Part shown: positions 7,746-17,169 of the stretch, piece by piece
How the letters are laid out: every line of letters starts with the position of its first letter
Numbering within the stretch: the stretch's first letter is position 1
Virus record (IMG/VR): IMGVR_UViG_3300023278_001931
Location: 1 to 24,959 of that record
DNA length: 24,959 nt
Direction: 5' to 3' (one strand)
From: a virus
The notes under the pieces: model-generated
Told to the model about the DNA's origin: nothing
Database searches by the model: none
Seen by the model: the letters and a program-made list of their open reading frames with translations, nothing else
Translations under genes and position numbers: made by a program

Positions 7746-8179
7746 CACTCGCCTCCTCCGTTTGGATTCCATACAGTGGGGGCCGCTCTTGGTCTTGTGA
7801 TCAATGCAAATCTAAAAAAGGATTGCGTCGACTTCGTGGGAATTGCGGTGGACCTTTCCAAGTAGGACTCCCCTTGTCTGATACAGATGATCAAGGTCGT
7901 TTTATGAATGGATATCGAATCGCTCCAAACTGCGGAGAAGGATACTCAGATCTAAAAGTTCGGTCTTGTCCTATTGCCGATATGAATAAACTCGCTCCGA
8001 TCATCACGGCTTATCATAGACACCGAAAAGGACTATTGACTTTAACGCAATCTTTTAAAAGTCCATCGTGTGCAATCGTAGAAGCCTATGATATATTAGA
8101 AAACAATACAGAAGAAATGATCCGACGCTCTCAAGAGCAGAAATTAAAGGAGATTAGTAATGGCTCAAACTCAAGTTGA
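7239..8179 (+). CDS. Tail assembly chaperone GT, produced by -1 ribosomal frameshift
   Basis: A -1 slip at GGGAAAA (7736-7742) lets ribosomes bypass the TAG at 7743 and read 7742-8179, giving a 313-residue fusion (168 + 145). The downstream frame has no plausible start of its own: its first start-like codon is a TTG at 7823 without a ribosome site, yet coding-type sequence extends back to the slip site. The T part has WIPYSGGRSWSCDQC, RRLRGNCGGPF, a CP-containing segment, and a helical C-terminus (AIVEAYDILENNTEEMIRR) of the kind found in proteins encoded just before tape measures. It overlaps the tape measure gene by 20 nt. By analogy with lambda, a small fraction of ribosomes would make GT, and the G:GT ratio matters for tail assembly. 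Confidence 0.8.
7736..7742 (+). promoter_or_regulatory. -1 programmed ribosomal frameshift site, G GGA AAA
   Basis: The heptamer GGGAAAA is in the correct zero-frame phase (tcG GGA AAA tag) and one codon before the stop. It conforms to X XXY YYZ. No clear downstream stem-loop or upstream ribosome-site-like stimulator was recognised by eye. Confidence 0.85.
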
Positions 8180-10301
8180 AATTGAAGTTGAATTAAGCGG
8201 ATCGGGTAAAGTTGAGAAAGGTCTGAAAAAGATCGAAGGAGGACTAGAGGGATTAGGGGAGACAGGATCCAAATTAACATCCGCCTTAGGGTCAACTAAT
8301 GCAAAGCTTGGAGAAGGGTTGGAGTCCGTTTCTGGAACGGTTGGGGAAGTTCGTTCTGCTTTCGGGGGCTTGGGTTCAGCAATTACAACTTTAGGACAAA
8401 CAGGATCAAAGGGATTCACTGCAATGCTGGGACCCTTAGGTCTTTTAATTAGTGCGGGTCTTGCAGTATATGAAACATTTAGATTAATAACAGGAGCCAC
8501 ACAAGAAGCGGAAGAAGCGGAAGCAGCGATGGCCGCCGCTGCATCGGATCTTGAGTCCAAGCTTGAATCGTTAGCAGAGAAAGGAGTCATCCTTTCAACT
8601 AAAGAACTTCTTAAGTTTAGTCAAGCGGTCCTTGAGTCCCAACTTGGAAAGGAAGCAATCCAAGAAGCTTTAACGAAACAAAAGAAAACATTTCAAGCGG
8701 TCGCGGATGCTCAAAGAGAACTTAATCGATTGACTGAAATATCTACTAATGTTGAGAAAGAAAACTTTAGAGCGAGGATGGAAGCTCTTGCAGGGTTGAC
8801 ACAAGCTAGAACTAAACTTGCAGAAGCAATTAAAAAGGAAGAGAAGGCTCTTGCAAATCTTAGTGCAGAACAAACCAAGGTATCTGAAAAACTTAAACGA
8901 GCAGGAAAGCTGGAGGAGGAACATGAGAAGAGAGGAACGGATCAACTAAGAAATGATGCTCTTAAACTCTTGAATCTTGAAAAAGAAATTAAGTTGATCG
9001 ACGTCCGCGAAGTCACACTTGATAAAACTGAAGGTCGATTAAGAAGGCTCGGAGAAGTCGAAGCTCAATACTTAGAGACAAAGGAGAAGCTAGAGGACGC
9101 GAATCGTAAAGAGATCAAGAGCATGATCGCAGGGATGAAGGAAAGAAACAAAGGGATCAATGAAGCTTTCGTAGCAAGGAAGAAGAATCAAGAAGCTATC
9201 GATAATCTTTACTCTACAACGATTACAGAAAAAGAAGTTGAACAGTATGAATCATCCAGAAAGATCTTAGCTGCTAAACGAAAGACAGAACGAGAGCAAC
9301 GCTTTAGAAAAGAAGTGGCTCTCCAAGCAAGGATCCAACAAATAGAAATCAAGATGACGAAGAGTGGAATCGATCAAGCCTTTGCACTTGAGAGCGCTCA
9401 ACATGAAGCAACTTTAAAACTAATAAAAAAGAATAGTTTAGAAGAGCAACTAGAGGAGAAGCGTCACGAGCTTGCACTAAGGACAATCGCAACACGAGCA
9501 AGAAAAGAAGATGATGCAGATAGAGAACTTGAACTCCAAGAGATCCAAGGTCAACATTTAAAACGAGTTGAGATGGAATATACTCTCGCTCAAAAGATGC
9601 TAGAAGCTAAGACCCAAGGTCAAGGATTTGGGACCGAACTAGAGAAGATCCAATTTGAATCCGATCAAGAGCTTGCTCTTCTTCAGTTACAGTATGATCA
9701 AGAGATTGAGATGGCTAAGATCAAAGGAGAGGAGCTTATATCGATTCAAGAAAGATTCGCTCTTGATCGTCTAGCAATTACGAAACAATCTACTCAAGAG
9801 CAAGCGGAGATCCTCTCTGACTACTTCGCGGAATACTCGGAAGGATTTGCACAGGCGGGCTTTAATGCTCTGTTCTTTGGAGAGTCTTTCCAAGAAGCTA
9901 CCTCTCAAGTCCTTAAGGCTCTTGCTCAACAGGCGGTAAGTCAATCGGTAATGAAAGCCGCGGAAGGATTTGGACTTCTTGCCATGGGTCTTCCTGGATC
10001 CGCTCTTGCTTTCAAATCTTCCGCACTCTTTGCGGCGGCGGCAAGTGTCGCGGGTGTAGCATCGAATGCTCTTGGAGGAGGAGGGGCCGCTCAGACAGGA
10101 GCGTCTCCATCGGGTCAACCTTCAACAGCTCCAACACCTGAGAGAGAACAAGTAACTAATGACTCGATGGTCTTTAATATTAACTTTGGAGGAGCGGTCG
10201 TATATGATACGAAAAAAGCCGCGGAGCAAGCCTTAGCGGATCGTCTAGTATCAATCATCAATACTCCTCGAAGGGGAGCCGTTCAATTTAACAGGAGATA
10301 A
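8160..10301 (+). CDS. Tape measure protein
   Basis: A 713-residue, strongly helical protein with AAAGGAG before the ATG. Layout: Gly/Ser-rich N-terminus; a hydrophobic segment near residues 88-106 (MLGPLGLLISAGLAVYETF) of the kind used to cross the membrane during DNA delivery; a long Lys/Glu/Gln coiled coil (about 120-550); then an Ala/Gly-rich hydrophobic C-terminal region (about 550-650, including FAQAGFNALFFGESFQEATSQVL and LLAMGLPGSALAFKSSALFAAAAS) typical of tape measures, and a polar tail. It sets tail length and leads DNA into the cell. At about 0.15 nm per residue it would give a tail of roughly 100 nm, which is an estimate. It is the first gene after the chaperone pair. Confidence 0.9.
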   Translation: MAQTQVEIEVELSGSGKVEKGLKKIEGGLEGLGETGSKLTSALGSTNAKLGEGLESVSGTVGEVRSAFGGLGSAITTLGQTGSKGFTAMLGPLGLLISAGLAVYETFRLITGATQEAEEAEAAMAAAASDLESKLESLAEKGVILSTKELLKFSQAVLESQLGKEAIQEALTKQKKTFQAVADAQRELNRLTEISTNVEKENFRARMEALAGLTQARTKLAEAIKKEEKALANLSAEQTKVSEKLKRAGKLEEEHEKRGTDQLRNDALKLLNLEKEIKLIDVREVTLDKTEGRLRRLGEVEAQYLETKEKLEDANRKEIKSMIAGMKERNKGINEAFVARKKNQEAIDNLYSTTITEKEVEQYESSRKILAAKRKTEREQRFRKEVALQARIQQIEIKMTKSGIDQAFALESAQHEATLKLIKKNSLEEQLEEKRHELALRTIATRARKEDDADRELELQEIQGQHLKRVEMEYTLAQKMLEAKTQGQGFGTELEKIQFESDQELALLQLQYDQEIEMAKIKGEELISIQERFALDRLAITKQSTQEQAEILSDYFAEYSEGFAQAGFNALFFGESFQEATSQVLKALAQQAVSQSVMKAAEGFGLLAMGLPGSALAFKSSALFAAAASVAGVASNALGGGGAAQTGASPSGQPSTAPTPEREQVTNDSMVFNINFGGAVVYDTKKAAEQALADRLVSIINTPRRGAVQFNRR

Positions 10302-10303
10302 GA

Positions 10304-11500
10304 ATGCCATTAAACAACCCATCCCCTAACTTCGCTCTTCTCTCCTCCTTTAATGCTAGGACTTGGAGCGGGGTCAATGTCTTCGATCGTGGATCCAATA
10401 ATGTCACTCTTCCTACCTTTGCGATTGGGGAGGGGATTTATGAAGATGCGATCTCCTTTCTGAATGGACGCGGCAGTGAATCAGGTTTTGCAATGTCTGA
10501 CCTGCTTCAAACCTCTTCCAACTTTGGTACAAATTGGTCAATCACTATCAATTCAAGTGATAAAGTTTTAATCAGTTGTGATGATAGCTTCAAGGTAAGA
10601 TTGAAAGATGGTGATGATATTCTCGGAGTAGGGTCTTCTACTTATGGAACAGCTGGAACGTCTTTCACATCTCCAAATGATTGGACCCGTGGCAGTAATT
10701 TAAAAGATTCACAATATGAATTTCAGAATGCTGCAGGTTCAACTGCCTTTTCTTTTGACATTACAGGCAAGCTAAATGTTCAAGATTTGATTGTTGCTAT
10801 TAGAGAGCGTGGGACTACAAGTGACATTGATGATGTGAACACATCCAATAATCTTGAAAAGCTGGACTTAAATGTAAACACTGCAAGCAACTATATCAAA
10901 TGGTACCTTAATGATAATGGTCATGTTGAATGTATGTATTTCAGTGCCATTGATGATGTAGCTTGGGTGTCGACTACTTTTAGAGATCGGCTTGGATTTA
11001 GCGGAAGCGAGTCTCCAAGTGGAACACTAATCAAGACTTTAACTGCGGATCATCCTTTACCTGGATCACTCTTTCCATCTCGTCCATATCAAAGACACCA
11101 TCTTCAAACTGATACAATAACCCAAGCACGTCGAAAGATTGGAGGAGGATATACATCTAACTTTGTTGGGTCTTATATTCAATCCATCCTTGATTTTGAT
11201 TTAGACGCTCTCTTGGATGAGAAGGATTTGTATAGACACTTTACTAATAACTTTGTTGGATACATTCCAAGCGGAGAGCGGATTAACTTCTATCAAGGAT
11301 GGGGAGACAGTCGAAGGGCCTTGATCACTTCGGGCATCGATTTCTCTCAACCTGCTTACGATCTTCTCTACACTTCGGAAGACAATGGAGATCAAGGTAG
11401 AATCAGAGCTTCTATCGTAAACAATGGGATGATCTCTCTTGCATATCCAAATCGATTAAGAAGACGCGTCCCTGTATCCATGACTTTGGAGCATCTATAA
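10304..11500 (+). CDS. Tail tip protein 1 (distal-tail-like), mosaic central domain
   Basis: A 398-residue protein directly after the tape measure, with AGGAG upstream of its ATG. The first ~50 residues and the last ~170 are written in the GATC-rich style of the rest of the window, whereas about 10454-10984 (residues ~51-227) contains no GATC and reads as a separate beta-rich domain (WSITINSSDKVLISCDDSFKVRL, AFSFDITGKLNVQDLIVAIRE). The C-terminal part (FVGYIPSGERINFYQGWGDSRRALITSG) is followed by a basic end (RLRRRVPVSMTLEHL). Position after the tape measure suggests a distal tail or tip structural role. I do not recognise the family. Confidence 0.5.
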   Translation: MPLNNPSPNFALLSSFNARTWSGVNVFDRGSNNVTLPTFAIGEGIYEDAISFLNGRGSESGFAMSDLLQTSSNFGTNWSITINSSDKVLISCDDSFKVRLKDGDDILGVGSSTYGTAGTSFTSPNDWTRGSNLKDSQYEFQNAAGSTAFSFDITGKLNVQDLIVAIRERGTTSDIDDVNTSNNLEKLDLNVNTASNYIKWYLNDNGHVECMYFSAIDDVAWVSTTFRDRLGFSGSESPSGTLIKTLTADHPLPGSLFPSRPYQRHHLQTDTITQARRKIGGGYTSNFVGSYIQSILDFDLDALLDEKDLYRHFTNNFVGYIPSGERINFYQGWGDSRRALITSGIDFSQPAYDLLYTSEDNGDQGRIRASIVNNGMISLAYPNRLRRRVPVSMTLEHL

Positions 11501-12565
11501 ATGGGAAATACATATACAACTCCTCCGACCGTTCCAGATACAGGGGACTTAATCGCGGGTAAGATCATCAAGACAGAATCAATCGAGAGGATGGGGAACC
11601 TGTCTAACTATCTCCATGCTTATGGAGGGACATCAACTTGTATCTCTCAAGCCTTCGATCAGAACACTTGCGTCACTGCGTCTACTTCCTTTGTTGATCT
11701 CTGTAGATGGAGGATCCCGATCCCTTCCAATGATCATACGACTATTGACTTCCATGTAAACGCCAAAGTGACTACAACAGGAACGGGAACGATCAAGTTT
11801 ACTTTGACCGATGGAAACTCCGTTGCTCAAGGAGACTCCTCCATATCGATTACTAGCATGTCGATGGGTCTTGCGACTGTATCCCATTCCTTCTCCTCTG
11901 CGACTACTTCCGATTATATTGATATCGTTATGAGTGGAAAAGTGGCCACGGGATCAACCTATGATTTAGATATTCAAATAGTCGCGGCTCGCTTCCTTCC
12001 ATTATCTTCTCCTTTGTCTTCAGGGGCAACGGCCCAAGGAACTGATAAGATCACCCCGTTTGGATTGGGTCGGTTAGCTGCTAACTATCCTTTGACATCA
12101 AGAGCTGGCGTTCAATGGAGAACAAACATCCAAACTATGAGAAGTCGAAAGCGTCCTCTCTTGTCATGGAGTGGAATCGAGAATCCTTCTTCAGTGTTTA
12201 CAGGAAGAGGAGGAGGACCCAAATCTCTTGGAATCGGAGACGCTCAATTCCTCCAGAATCAAAGTCCGCTCTTTGTCGGAGGAGGGGCCTTAACTCTTTA
12301 TGTTTACGTTGTCGATATAAGCGGGACTAAGAAATTCTCATTTATGGGTAGGGTCTTCTCTGTATCTTCCGATGGATGGAACGAGTTCTCCTTCTTCCCA
12401 AATCTTGGAAACATGAGTTTAGAATCTTCTCTTTTTGGATTACCTCTTTATAAACTCGTCCCTACTTTATATACTGAATCCGACACTCTCCTAGATTCTT
12501 ATGAAAGACTCGCAGTTGCTAACAGTCTTCCAAGAATCACAGCTTTATCAGTTTGGAGTAATTGA
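11501..12565 (+). CDS. Tail tip protein 2, unrecognised
   Basis: A 354-residue protein whose ATG follows the upstream TAA with no gap; GGAG in the end of the previous gene is the likely ribosome site. The first half is Thr/Ser-rich with alternating hydrophobic strands (TIDFHVNAKVTTTGTGTIKFTLTDG, YDLDIQIVAARFLP), compatible with a jelly-roll or similar beta sandwich. The second half has GRGGGPKSLGIGDAQFL and LTLYVYVVDISGTKKFSFMGRVF. No catalytic motif, membrane segment or coiled coil is evident. Its position between a distal-tail-like gene and the hub gene, in one co-translated run, points to a tail-tip structural or receptor-contact role. No homologue comes to mind. Confidence 0.45.
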   Translation: MGNTYTTPPTVPDTGDLIAGKIIKTESIERMGNLSNYLHAYGGTSTCISQAFDQNTCVTASTSFVDLCRWRIPIPSNDHTTIDFHVNAKVTTTGTGTIKFTLTDGNSVAQGDSSISITSMSMGLATVSHSFSSATTSDYIDIVMSGKVATGSTYDLDIQIVAARFLPLSSPLSSGATAQGTDKITPFGLGRLAANYPLTSRAGVQWRTNIQTMRSRKRPLLSWSGIENPSSVFTGRGGGPKSLGIGDAQFLQNQSPLFVGGGALTLYVYVVDISGTKKFSFMGRVFSVSSDGWNEFSFFPNLGNMSLESSLFGLPLYKLVPTLYTESDTLLDSYERLAVANSLPRITALSVWSN

Positions 12566-13194
12566 TGTTAGTACCTACAAGCTTTCAACCTTTGACGAGT
12601 GAAGAGTCCGTGTACATGGGCGTGACTGTAATGGGTGGAGTAGTCAATCAATTTACTCAAGCGATGGTCCAGATGTCGCACTGTAAGTTCCTTGGATTCG
12701 CAAACTATACGATCGCTAAACCGACGAGTGGATTCTTAGGTCTATTTATTGATACGAATTGGAGCGGGATCGCAACGGGATTGAACAAGACTAATAAGTT
12801 TTATTCTTTCTTATATGGATCAACTCCAATATCAGAATGGATCGGAGTAGTCTTTCAATATGCAGCAACGAAAGAAAGCTCAAACAACTCTCCTAGAATC
12901 ACATTCAGAATAAAAGATTTGAGCGGGACGATCTTATCCAAAGCGGTCCTCTTTACTTATCCCGAGTTCTTAGAGATGACTATAGATGGAACTCTCGATA
13001 CTCCATTCACAGCTTCAACAGGAGGGACTTTCTATGATCCTCCAAGCGGAACAAGTGGGACAGATGCTCCGCGGCCTTTATATATCCCTTCAAGTAATCG
13101 AGGGGATATGCTCCTCTTTGAAGTTGAAGTTGAAGATTGTGACCTAGTCTCAGTCTCATTCTTTGATCTATATCAAGCGGAGATCACACCATGA
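12565..13194 (+). CDS. Tail tip protein 3, unrecognised
   Basis: A 209-residue protein. I place the start at ATG 12565, which overlaps the upstream TGA by one base and has GGAG six bases before it; a TTG three bases earlier is too close to that site. The protein begins MLVPTSFQPLTSEESVYMG and is beta-rich with aromatic residues and few charges (HCKFLGFANYTIAKPTSGFLGLFIDTNW, RITFRIKDLSGTILSKAVLF). Near the end is an acidic stretch (LLFEVEVEDCDLVSVSFFDLY). It ends in an ATGA overlap with the large hub gene. Context makes it a tip component; function is unknown. Confidence 0.45.
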   Translation: MLVPTSFQPLTSEESVYMGVTVMGGVVNQFTQAMVQMSHCKFLGFANYTIAKPTSGFLGLFIDTNWSGIATGLNKTNKFYSFLYGSTPISEWIGVVFQYAATKESSNNSPRITFRIKDLSGTILSKAVLFTYPEFLEMTIDGTLDTPFTASTGGTFYDPPSGTSGTDAPRPLYIPSSNRGDMLLFEVEVEDCDLVSVSFFDLYQAEITP

Positions 13195-16100
13195 TTGATT
13201 ATGATTTCGGGCGGCGTGTCTTTGTTCTAGAGATTGGAGGACTATCGATTCGATATGTATCTTCCAATGTCGATATCTCGACTTCTAATCTTGACGCAAA
13301 TCTTACAACAGGAGTTCCCTTCGTAAACAAGGAGGGAATCGTTGGGGTAGGAGCGTATCAAGCGTCGATCGATCCCGCGGGTGGAATAGCTAACTACTCT
13401 CCTTTAACAGTCTCCTTATCTATTGATCGATTCAGAGGAGATACAACGGATCCCCATGTAATCTTTGGACGATGTGGACCGAGAGCAACCGACGTTGCGA
13501 AAGCTCAAATCTCAACGAACATCCTTCACAATGATTCCACTAAAACGATTACAGTTGATCAAGACTTTACATCATTGTCTTATCCTAGGGTCATGCACAT
13601 TGGAGCGGAAACCGTCCGAGTATCTGGAGCGACTTCAAGTACTCTTACTATTTCCAATAGAGGAGTTGGACGAACGCCGATCCAAACTCACACAACAACA
13701 GTCGGAGGAACGAATGTCCCTGAAGTCTTCACAGAGATAGTCACCTTTAGAGGACGCAAGGCATCTCTCTATATGGGACAGATGAATCCCGATGGATATG
13801 TTGAATCATTTACAGAGATCATCAATGGTATTATCGAATCAAGTCCAACGATCGACGAGTCCGCGATCTCTTTGTCTTTAGTTCCTTTGACTTCCTTAAT
13901 TGATAATGAATTATCTGAGATCGCTTTAGAGACTAGTCTTGTCCAGAACTATCATAATTATGATGATGGGAACGGATCGAAGTTGGAGTATGGAGTAGTC
14001 TGCTTTGATAGTCCTACTTTTCTTTTGCGTGGAGGGACGAGCGGATCAGGGACTTTGACTTACGCTACAAATTGGAGTCAAACTATGCCCCCCGATCTAG
14101 CAACAACCTTTGATCCAACTCTTCCTCCATCGGATCAAGGGACTTATTATATCCATCCAAGATATCCCGAATTGATAAACTCGGAAGGACGACTCTTTCC
14201 CGAATCGATGGGAGCGACGAGTCTTACTTTTGATAATACTAATACTACTTATAATAGTTTAGTTCCTCATTCGACAGAGACTTTCCCTGTTAAAGTTAGG
14301 ACTCCAAGAGGAGAGATCAAATCGTTTAAGATTGCTTCAGGTGTTCAAAGATTCCCATCGATCATCAACGATACTTTAGACGCGGGAACAAATGGGACAG
14401 CTCTTGGAACCTTGGGAGCCTTCGCAGATTGGAAGATCTCGGATGATAGCTCTTTGATGTTTAAATCTAATGTCAATTCAGATACTGCAGCAAGTGGCCT
14501 TGCTTTCTTCTCATCGAGACAAGCTAAGGAGATGATGGAGGGAGTTTATGAATATCCTCCTCTTCACATTTGGAACGAGTCAACAGTCGGAATATATCCA
14601 ACACAGAATCTTGAAAGATTGTTTTATCCAATCCATGTTTATCCTGGAGAGCAGCTTGGATCCGATCCCATAATTCAAGAGGGGACACTTGAAGAGATCC
14701 ATTCTTCGATCAAGTATGCTTTCCTAGGGATTCCCGATTTGAAAGATCAGAGTCGGAAAGTTCCCGCTCAAGTTGCGAAGGCTTATTATCAAAATGGAGA
14801 GTCTACGATCCTAGTTAAAGATAACTTAGGACTTCCAACTTCTCCAACAACAGGAGTGACCTACGACTTGGAAGTAGTTTACTTTGATCGATACCTCCAA
14901 GAAGAGTCTACTCAATCCTTTCCTTTAACTCATCAAACAACGGCTTCCTTTAGCGGGAGCGACATTGGGTATATCCTCCACATTCAAGAGCCGTTCGCAT
15001 CTTCGATCCGTTCTTCGTTTGGAGATTGGGAAGGATACGAACCAACAAAGATGTATCTAACAAGTCGGATTAACTTTGCGACTCCAGGGCAAGCAATCCT
15101 TAAGATCCTCCAAGCAGGAGGAGGAGATTCGGTTAATGGTCCTTATGATACATCATCGATCGGACTCAATCTCTCTCAACTTGAAATCGACATTCAATCA
15201 TTCTTACAATATGAATCCATCCCTAATCTAGTGATCAACTTAGACTTGAGAGGACAAGGAACTAACCTTCGATCCGCTTTGACTCCTCTCCTCCAAGCTA
15301 TGGGAGCTGTCTTAGTTATGAGACGGAATCGAGATGGACGTTCCAAGATTGCTCTCCAACCATTGGGGATGGATCAAACTTCCGCGGCCGCGATCTCGAT
15401 TGATCAAGGCGATTGGCTAACCGATGATCCTCCAACGTGGGACACTTACGAAGATATTATAAGCCAAGTCGAAGTCAACTTTGATTTTGATGTAAGAGAA
15501 CAAAAGCTAAGAACTAAAAGAATCTTTAATAACCAAGAAGCGATTAACCGATATGGTGGAGAAAAGTCTAAACTCACTCTTGATTTATTCGGGATATCAT
15601 CCAATCAGATTGGATCAACAGGAGGAGACTCCTTTTCATTCTTCCTTCCTGTCGTGTCTCGGATCTTCAACTTATTATCCAATCCCCTTCGGACTTGGAG
15701 AGGATCGATTGGGACGGGTCAAAGTGCCTTGATTGATATTGGTCGATATGCTCTTGTGTCTTCAGATCGTCTCAAAGGATACAGTCCTGAATACGGAGTT
15801 GAGAATGGAGTTGGATTGATTCGCTCCATACGTCAAGAGCTTATGGGCGAAGGTTGTGAATTGGAGATCTTGACCACTGGATCAAATACAGCAGGATGGA
15901 ACGACTCCGCTCTTGTCCTCTCCATGCCATCGACAACAACAGTCACGATCGATCAAGATGTTTTCTCTAATACTAATATTCTTGGAGAGAGTGTTAAAGA
16001 CTCAAGCTTCTTCAAAGTAGACGACGTTGTTGATTATGTTCTGGAGGGACACCATGATTCATCGATTACAGGATTGACGATTCAGTCCATCGTAGACAAT

Positions 16101-16271
16101 GGGACTACTGCTACGATTACCTTTACAGGAACGCATGGAATCGTCGCAAGTGGAGGAACTCTTGAACCAACGATCTACACTTCCGCAGTCGCAGATCAAA
16201 AACTAGACGCTTATATCTCTAACGCTTCGGGAATCCTTGGGGCTTCCGATAATGGAAAGGAACTCGCTTAA
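13191..16271 (+). CDS. Large tail hub/tip protein
   Basis: At 1026 residues this is the largest protein of the window, translated with a 4-nt overlap from the previous gene. Residues ~129-165 contain YPRVMHIGAETVRVSGATS followed by TLTISNRGVGRTPIQTH, a pattern (IG-E-x-V-x-V ... RG-x-G-T-x-x-x-H) that recurs in phage tail-hub and tip proteins. A region near residues 690-740 (LVINLDLRGQGTNLRSALTP, GAVLVMRRNRDGRSKIALQP) resembles the hub part that packs against the tube. The C-terminus is beta-rich (TGLTIQSIVDNGTTATITFTG). Probable role: central hub closing the tail tube and carrying fibres. Specific family membership is not certain. Confidence 0.6.
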   Translation: MIDYDFGRRVFVLEIGGLSIRYVSSNVDISTSNLDANLTTGVPFVNKEGIVGVGAYQASIDPAGGIANYSPLTVSLSIDRFRGDTTDPHVIFGRCGPRATDVAKAQISTNILHNDSTKTITVDQDFTSLSYPRVMHIGAETVRVSGATSSTLTISNRGVGRTPIQTHTTTVGGTNVPEVFTEIVTFRGRKASLYMGQMNPDGYVESFTEIINGIIESSPTIDESAISLSLVPLTSLIDNELSEIALETSLVQNYHNYDDGNGSKLEYGVVCFDSPTFLLRGGTSGSGTLTYATNWSQTMPPDLATTFDPTLPPSDQGTYYIHPRYPELINSEGRLFPESMGATSLTFDNTNTTYNSLVPHSTETFPVKVRTPRGEIKSFKIASGVQRFPSIINDTLDAGTNGTALGTLGAFADWKISDDSSLMFKSNVNSDTAASGLAFFSSRQAKEMMEGVYEYPPLHIWNESTVGIYPTQNLERLFYPIHVYPGEQLGSDPIIQEGTLEEIHSSIKYAFLGIPDLKDQSRKVPAQVAKAYYQNGESTILVKDNLGLPTSPTTGVTYDLEVVYFDRYLQEESTQSFPLTHQTTASFSGSDIGYILHIQEPFASSIRSSFGDWEGYEPTKMYLTSRINFATPGQAILKILQAGGGDSVNGPYDTSSIGLNLSQLEIDIQSFLQYESIPNLVINLDLRGQGTNLRSALTPLLQAMGAVLVMRRNRDGRSKIALQPLGMDQTSAAAISIDQGDWLTDDPPTWDTYEDIISQVEVNFDFDVREQKLRTKRIFNNQEAINRYGGEKSKLTLDLFGISSNQIGSTGGDSFSFFLPVVSRIFNLLSNPLRTWRGSIGTGQSALIDIGRYALVSSDRLKGYSPEYGVENGVGLIRSIRQELMGEGCELEILTTGSNTAGWNDSALVLSMPSTTTVTIDQDVFSNTNILGESVKDSSFFKVDDVVDYVLEGHHDSSITGLTIQSIVDNGTTATITFTGTHGIVASGGTLEPTIYTSAVADQKLDAYISNASGILGASDNGKELA

Positions 16272-16967
16272 ATGAGTAAGTACACTAAAAGACAACTCGA
16301 AGACCAACTTGATCTCTTAGAACATGAGAATCGAAGATACAGAAGAGCAATGAATCAAATCTGTATTGATATCGATAAGACCGTTGAGATCAATGTGAAT
16401 GTAAATATAGATCGTAAAGTTCGTCCAAATGAAAGAGTCTTGAACGCGATCAAAAGAAGTGAAGCGGAATGGGAGAAGAATGTAACCGAGCCTAATGGAG
16501 GAGGAGATTGGAGACAGATCAATCTTTATATTAAATCTTTGGATGGTCTTGGATGGACTTGGGAAGATGACTATGTAAAGAATGGGCAGTTCGCGTGGTG
16601 CGGGGCCTTCGCTTCTTTCGTTTATGGAGATGAAGTTAATCTCAATGTAAGAAAGAATACTTTTCCTTCTTGCTATCGAATGAGTAGAGATTGGACTAGC
16701 TCATCAAGAGTACAGTCTAAAGAGTCCATCCTTCCTGGAGATATCATTACGGTCTATACTTCAGATGATCAATCTCCATCATATGGAAATCATATTGTAA
16801 TTGCATTGAGTCAACCCAACGATCAAGGAGATTTCCATACGATCGAAGGGAATGCCCATGGGGTAGGACCTGATCAAACATGGAGAGAAGGAGTTTCCAA
16901 ACGAACTCGGAATCTTTCTCATGTCGCTCGTGTTTATCGATTGATCGATGAGGATTACAATGGATAA
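16272..16967 (+). CDS. CHAP-type cysteine peptidase/amidase (lysin or tail-associated)
   Basis: A 231-residue protein with an N-terminal helix/coiled coil (about 5-35) and a CHAP/NlpC-like domain from about residue 80. FAWCGAFASF supplies the candidate nucleophile Cys110, GNHIVIAL the candidate His174, and IEGNAHG the polar third residue (Glu192/Asn194). The LPGDIIT strand before the His is also typical. Enzymes of this fold cut peptidoglycan cross-links or the Ala-muramyl amide. The gene starts right after the hub gene stop (AAGGA upstream) and is followed by a small membrane protein, so it may be the endolysin; the position next to the hub also allows a virion-borne peptidase that opens the wall during DNA entry. 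No signal peptide is seen. Confidence 0.8.
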   Translation: MSKYTKRQLEDQLDLLEHENRRYRRAMNQICIDIDKTVEINVNVNIDRKVRPNERVLNAIKRSEAEWEKNVTEPNGGGDWRQINLYIKSLDGLGWTWEDDYVKNGQFAWCGAFASFVYGDEVNLNVRKNTFPSCYRMSRDWTSSSRVQSKESILPGDIITVYTSDDQSPSYGNHIVIALSQPNDQGDFHTIEGNAHGVGPDQTWREGVSKRTRNLSHVARVYRLIDEDYNG

Positions 16968-17169
16968 AAAAAGGACTATGCTCCAACGAATGGGAGGACG
17001 AAAAGCGATGGCGTTTTATGCGACCTTGCTCTCCCTTTTTATTCTTGCAATAATGAACAAAGCACACGCAGAGATTATCTCTGCAATCGATTCTCTCTTC
17101 TTAATCTTCGCAGGTGCTAACGTCGCCAAAGGAAGAGAACAAACTGATCCTAAGGAGGATACCAAATGA
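16960..17169 (+). CDS. Small holin-like membrane protein
   Basis: I start this at ATG 16960, with GAGGA at 16950-16954 at good distance; an upstream ATG at 16948 lacks a site. The 69-residue product has a basic N-terminus (MDKKRTMLQRMGGRKAM), a hydrophobic segment (AFYATLLSLFILAIMN), a short polar turn and a second, weaker hydrophobic stretch (IISAIDSLFLIFAGANVA), then a charged tail. Size, topology and position after the CHAP gene suit a holin or a phage membrane protein of the lysis cassette. It overlaps the CHAP gene by 8 nt and the next gene by 4 nt. Small phage membrane proteins of other roles look alike, so this is a moderate call. Confidence 0.55.
   Translation: MDKKRTMLQRMGGRKAMAFYATLLSLFILAIMNKAHAEIISAIDSLFLIFAGANVAKGREQTDPKEDTK

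Noticed and set aside
7823-8179. Separate TTG-start gene before the tape measure
   Set aside because: No ribosome site at the TTG; coding sequence extends upstream to the G GGA AAA slip site, so it is the -1 frame extension of the chaperone.
8171-8590. 139-residue minus-strand open frame opposite the tape measure start
   Set aside because: Pro/Ser-rich mirror of Gly/Ser codons; no promoter or ribosome site.
9771-10118. Minus-strand open frame opposite the tape measure end
   Set aside because: Arg/Ser-rich shadow of the Ala/Glu-rich coding strand.
12562-12564. TTG as start of tail tip protein 3
   Set aside because: Only three bases from the GGAG; ATG at 12565 has proper spacing and a 1-base overlap with the upstream stop.
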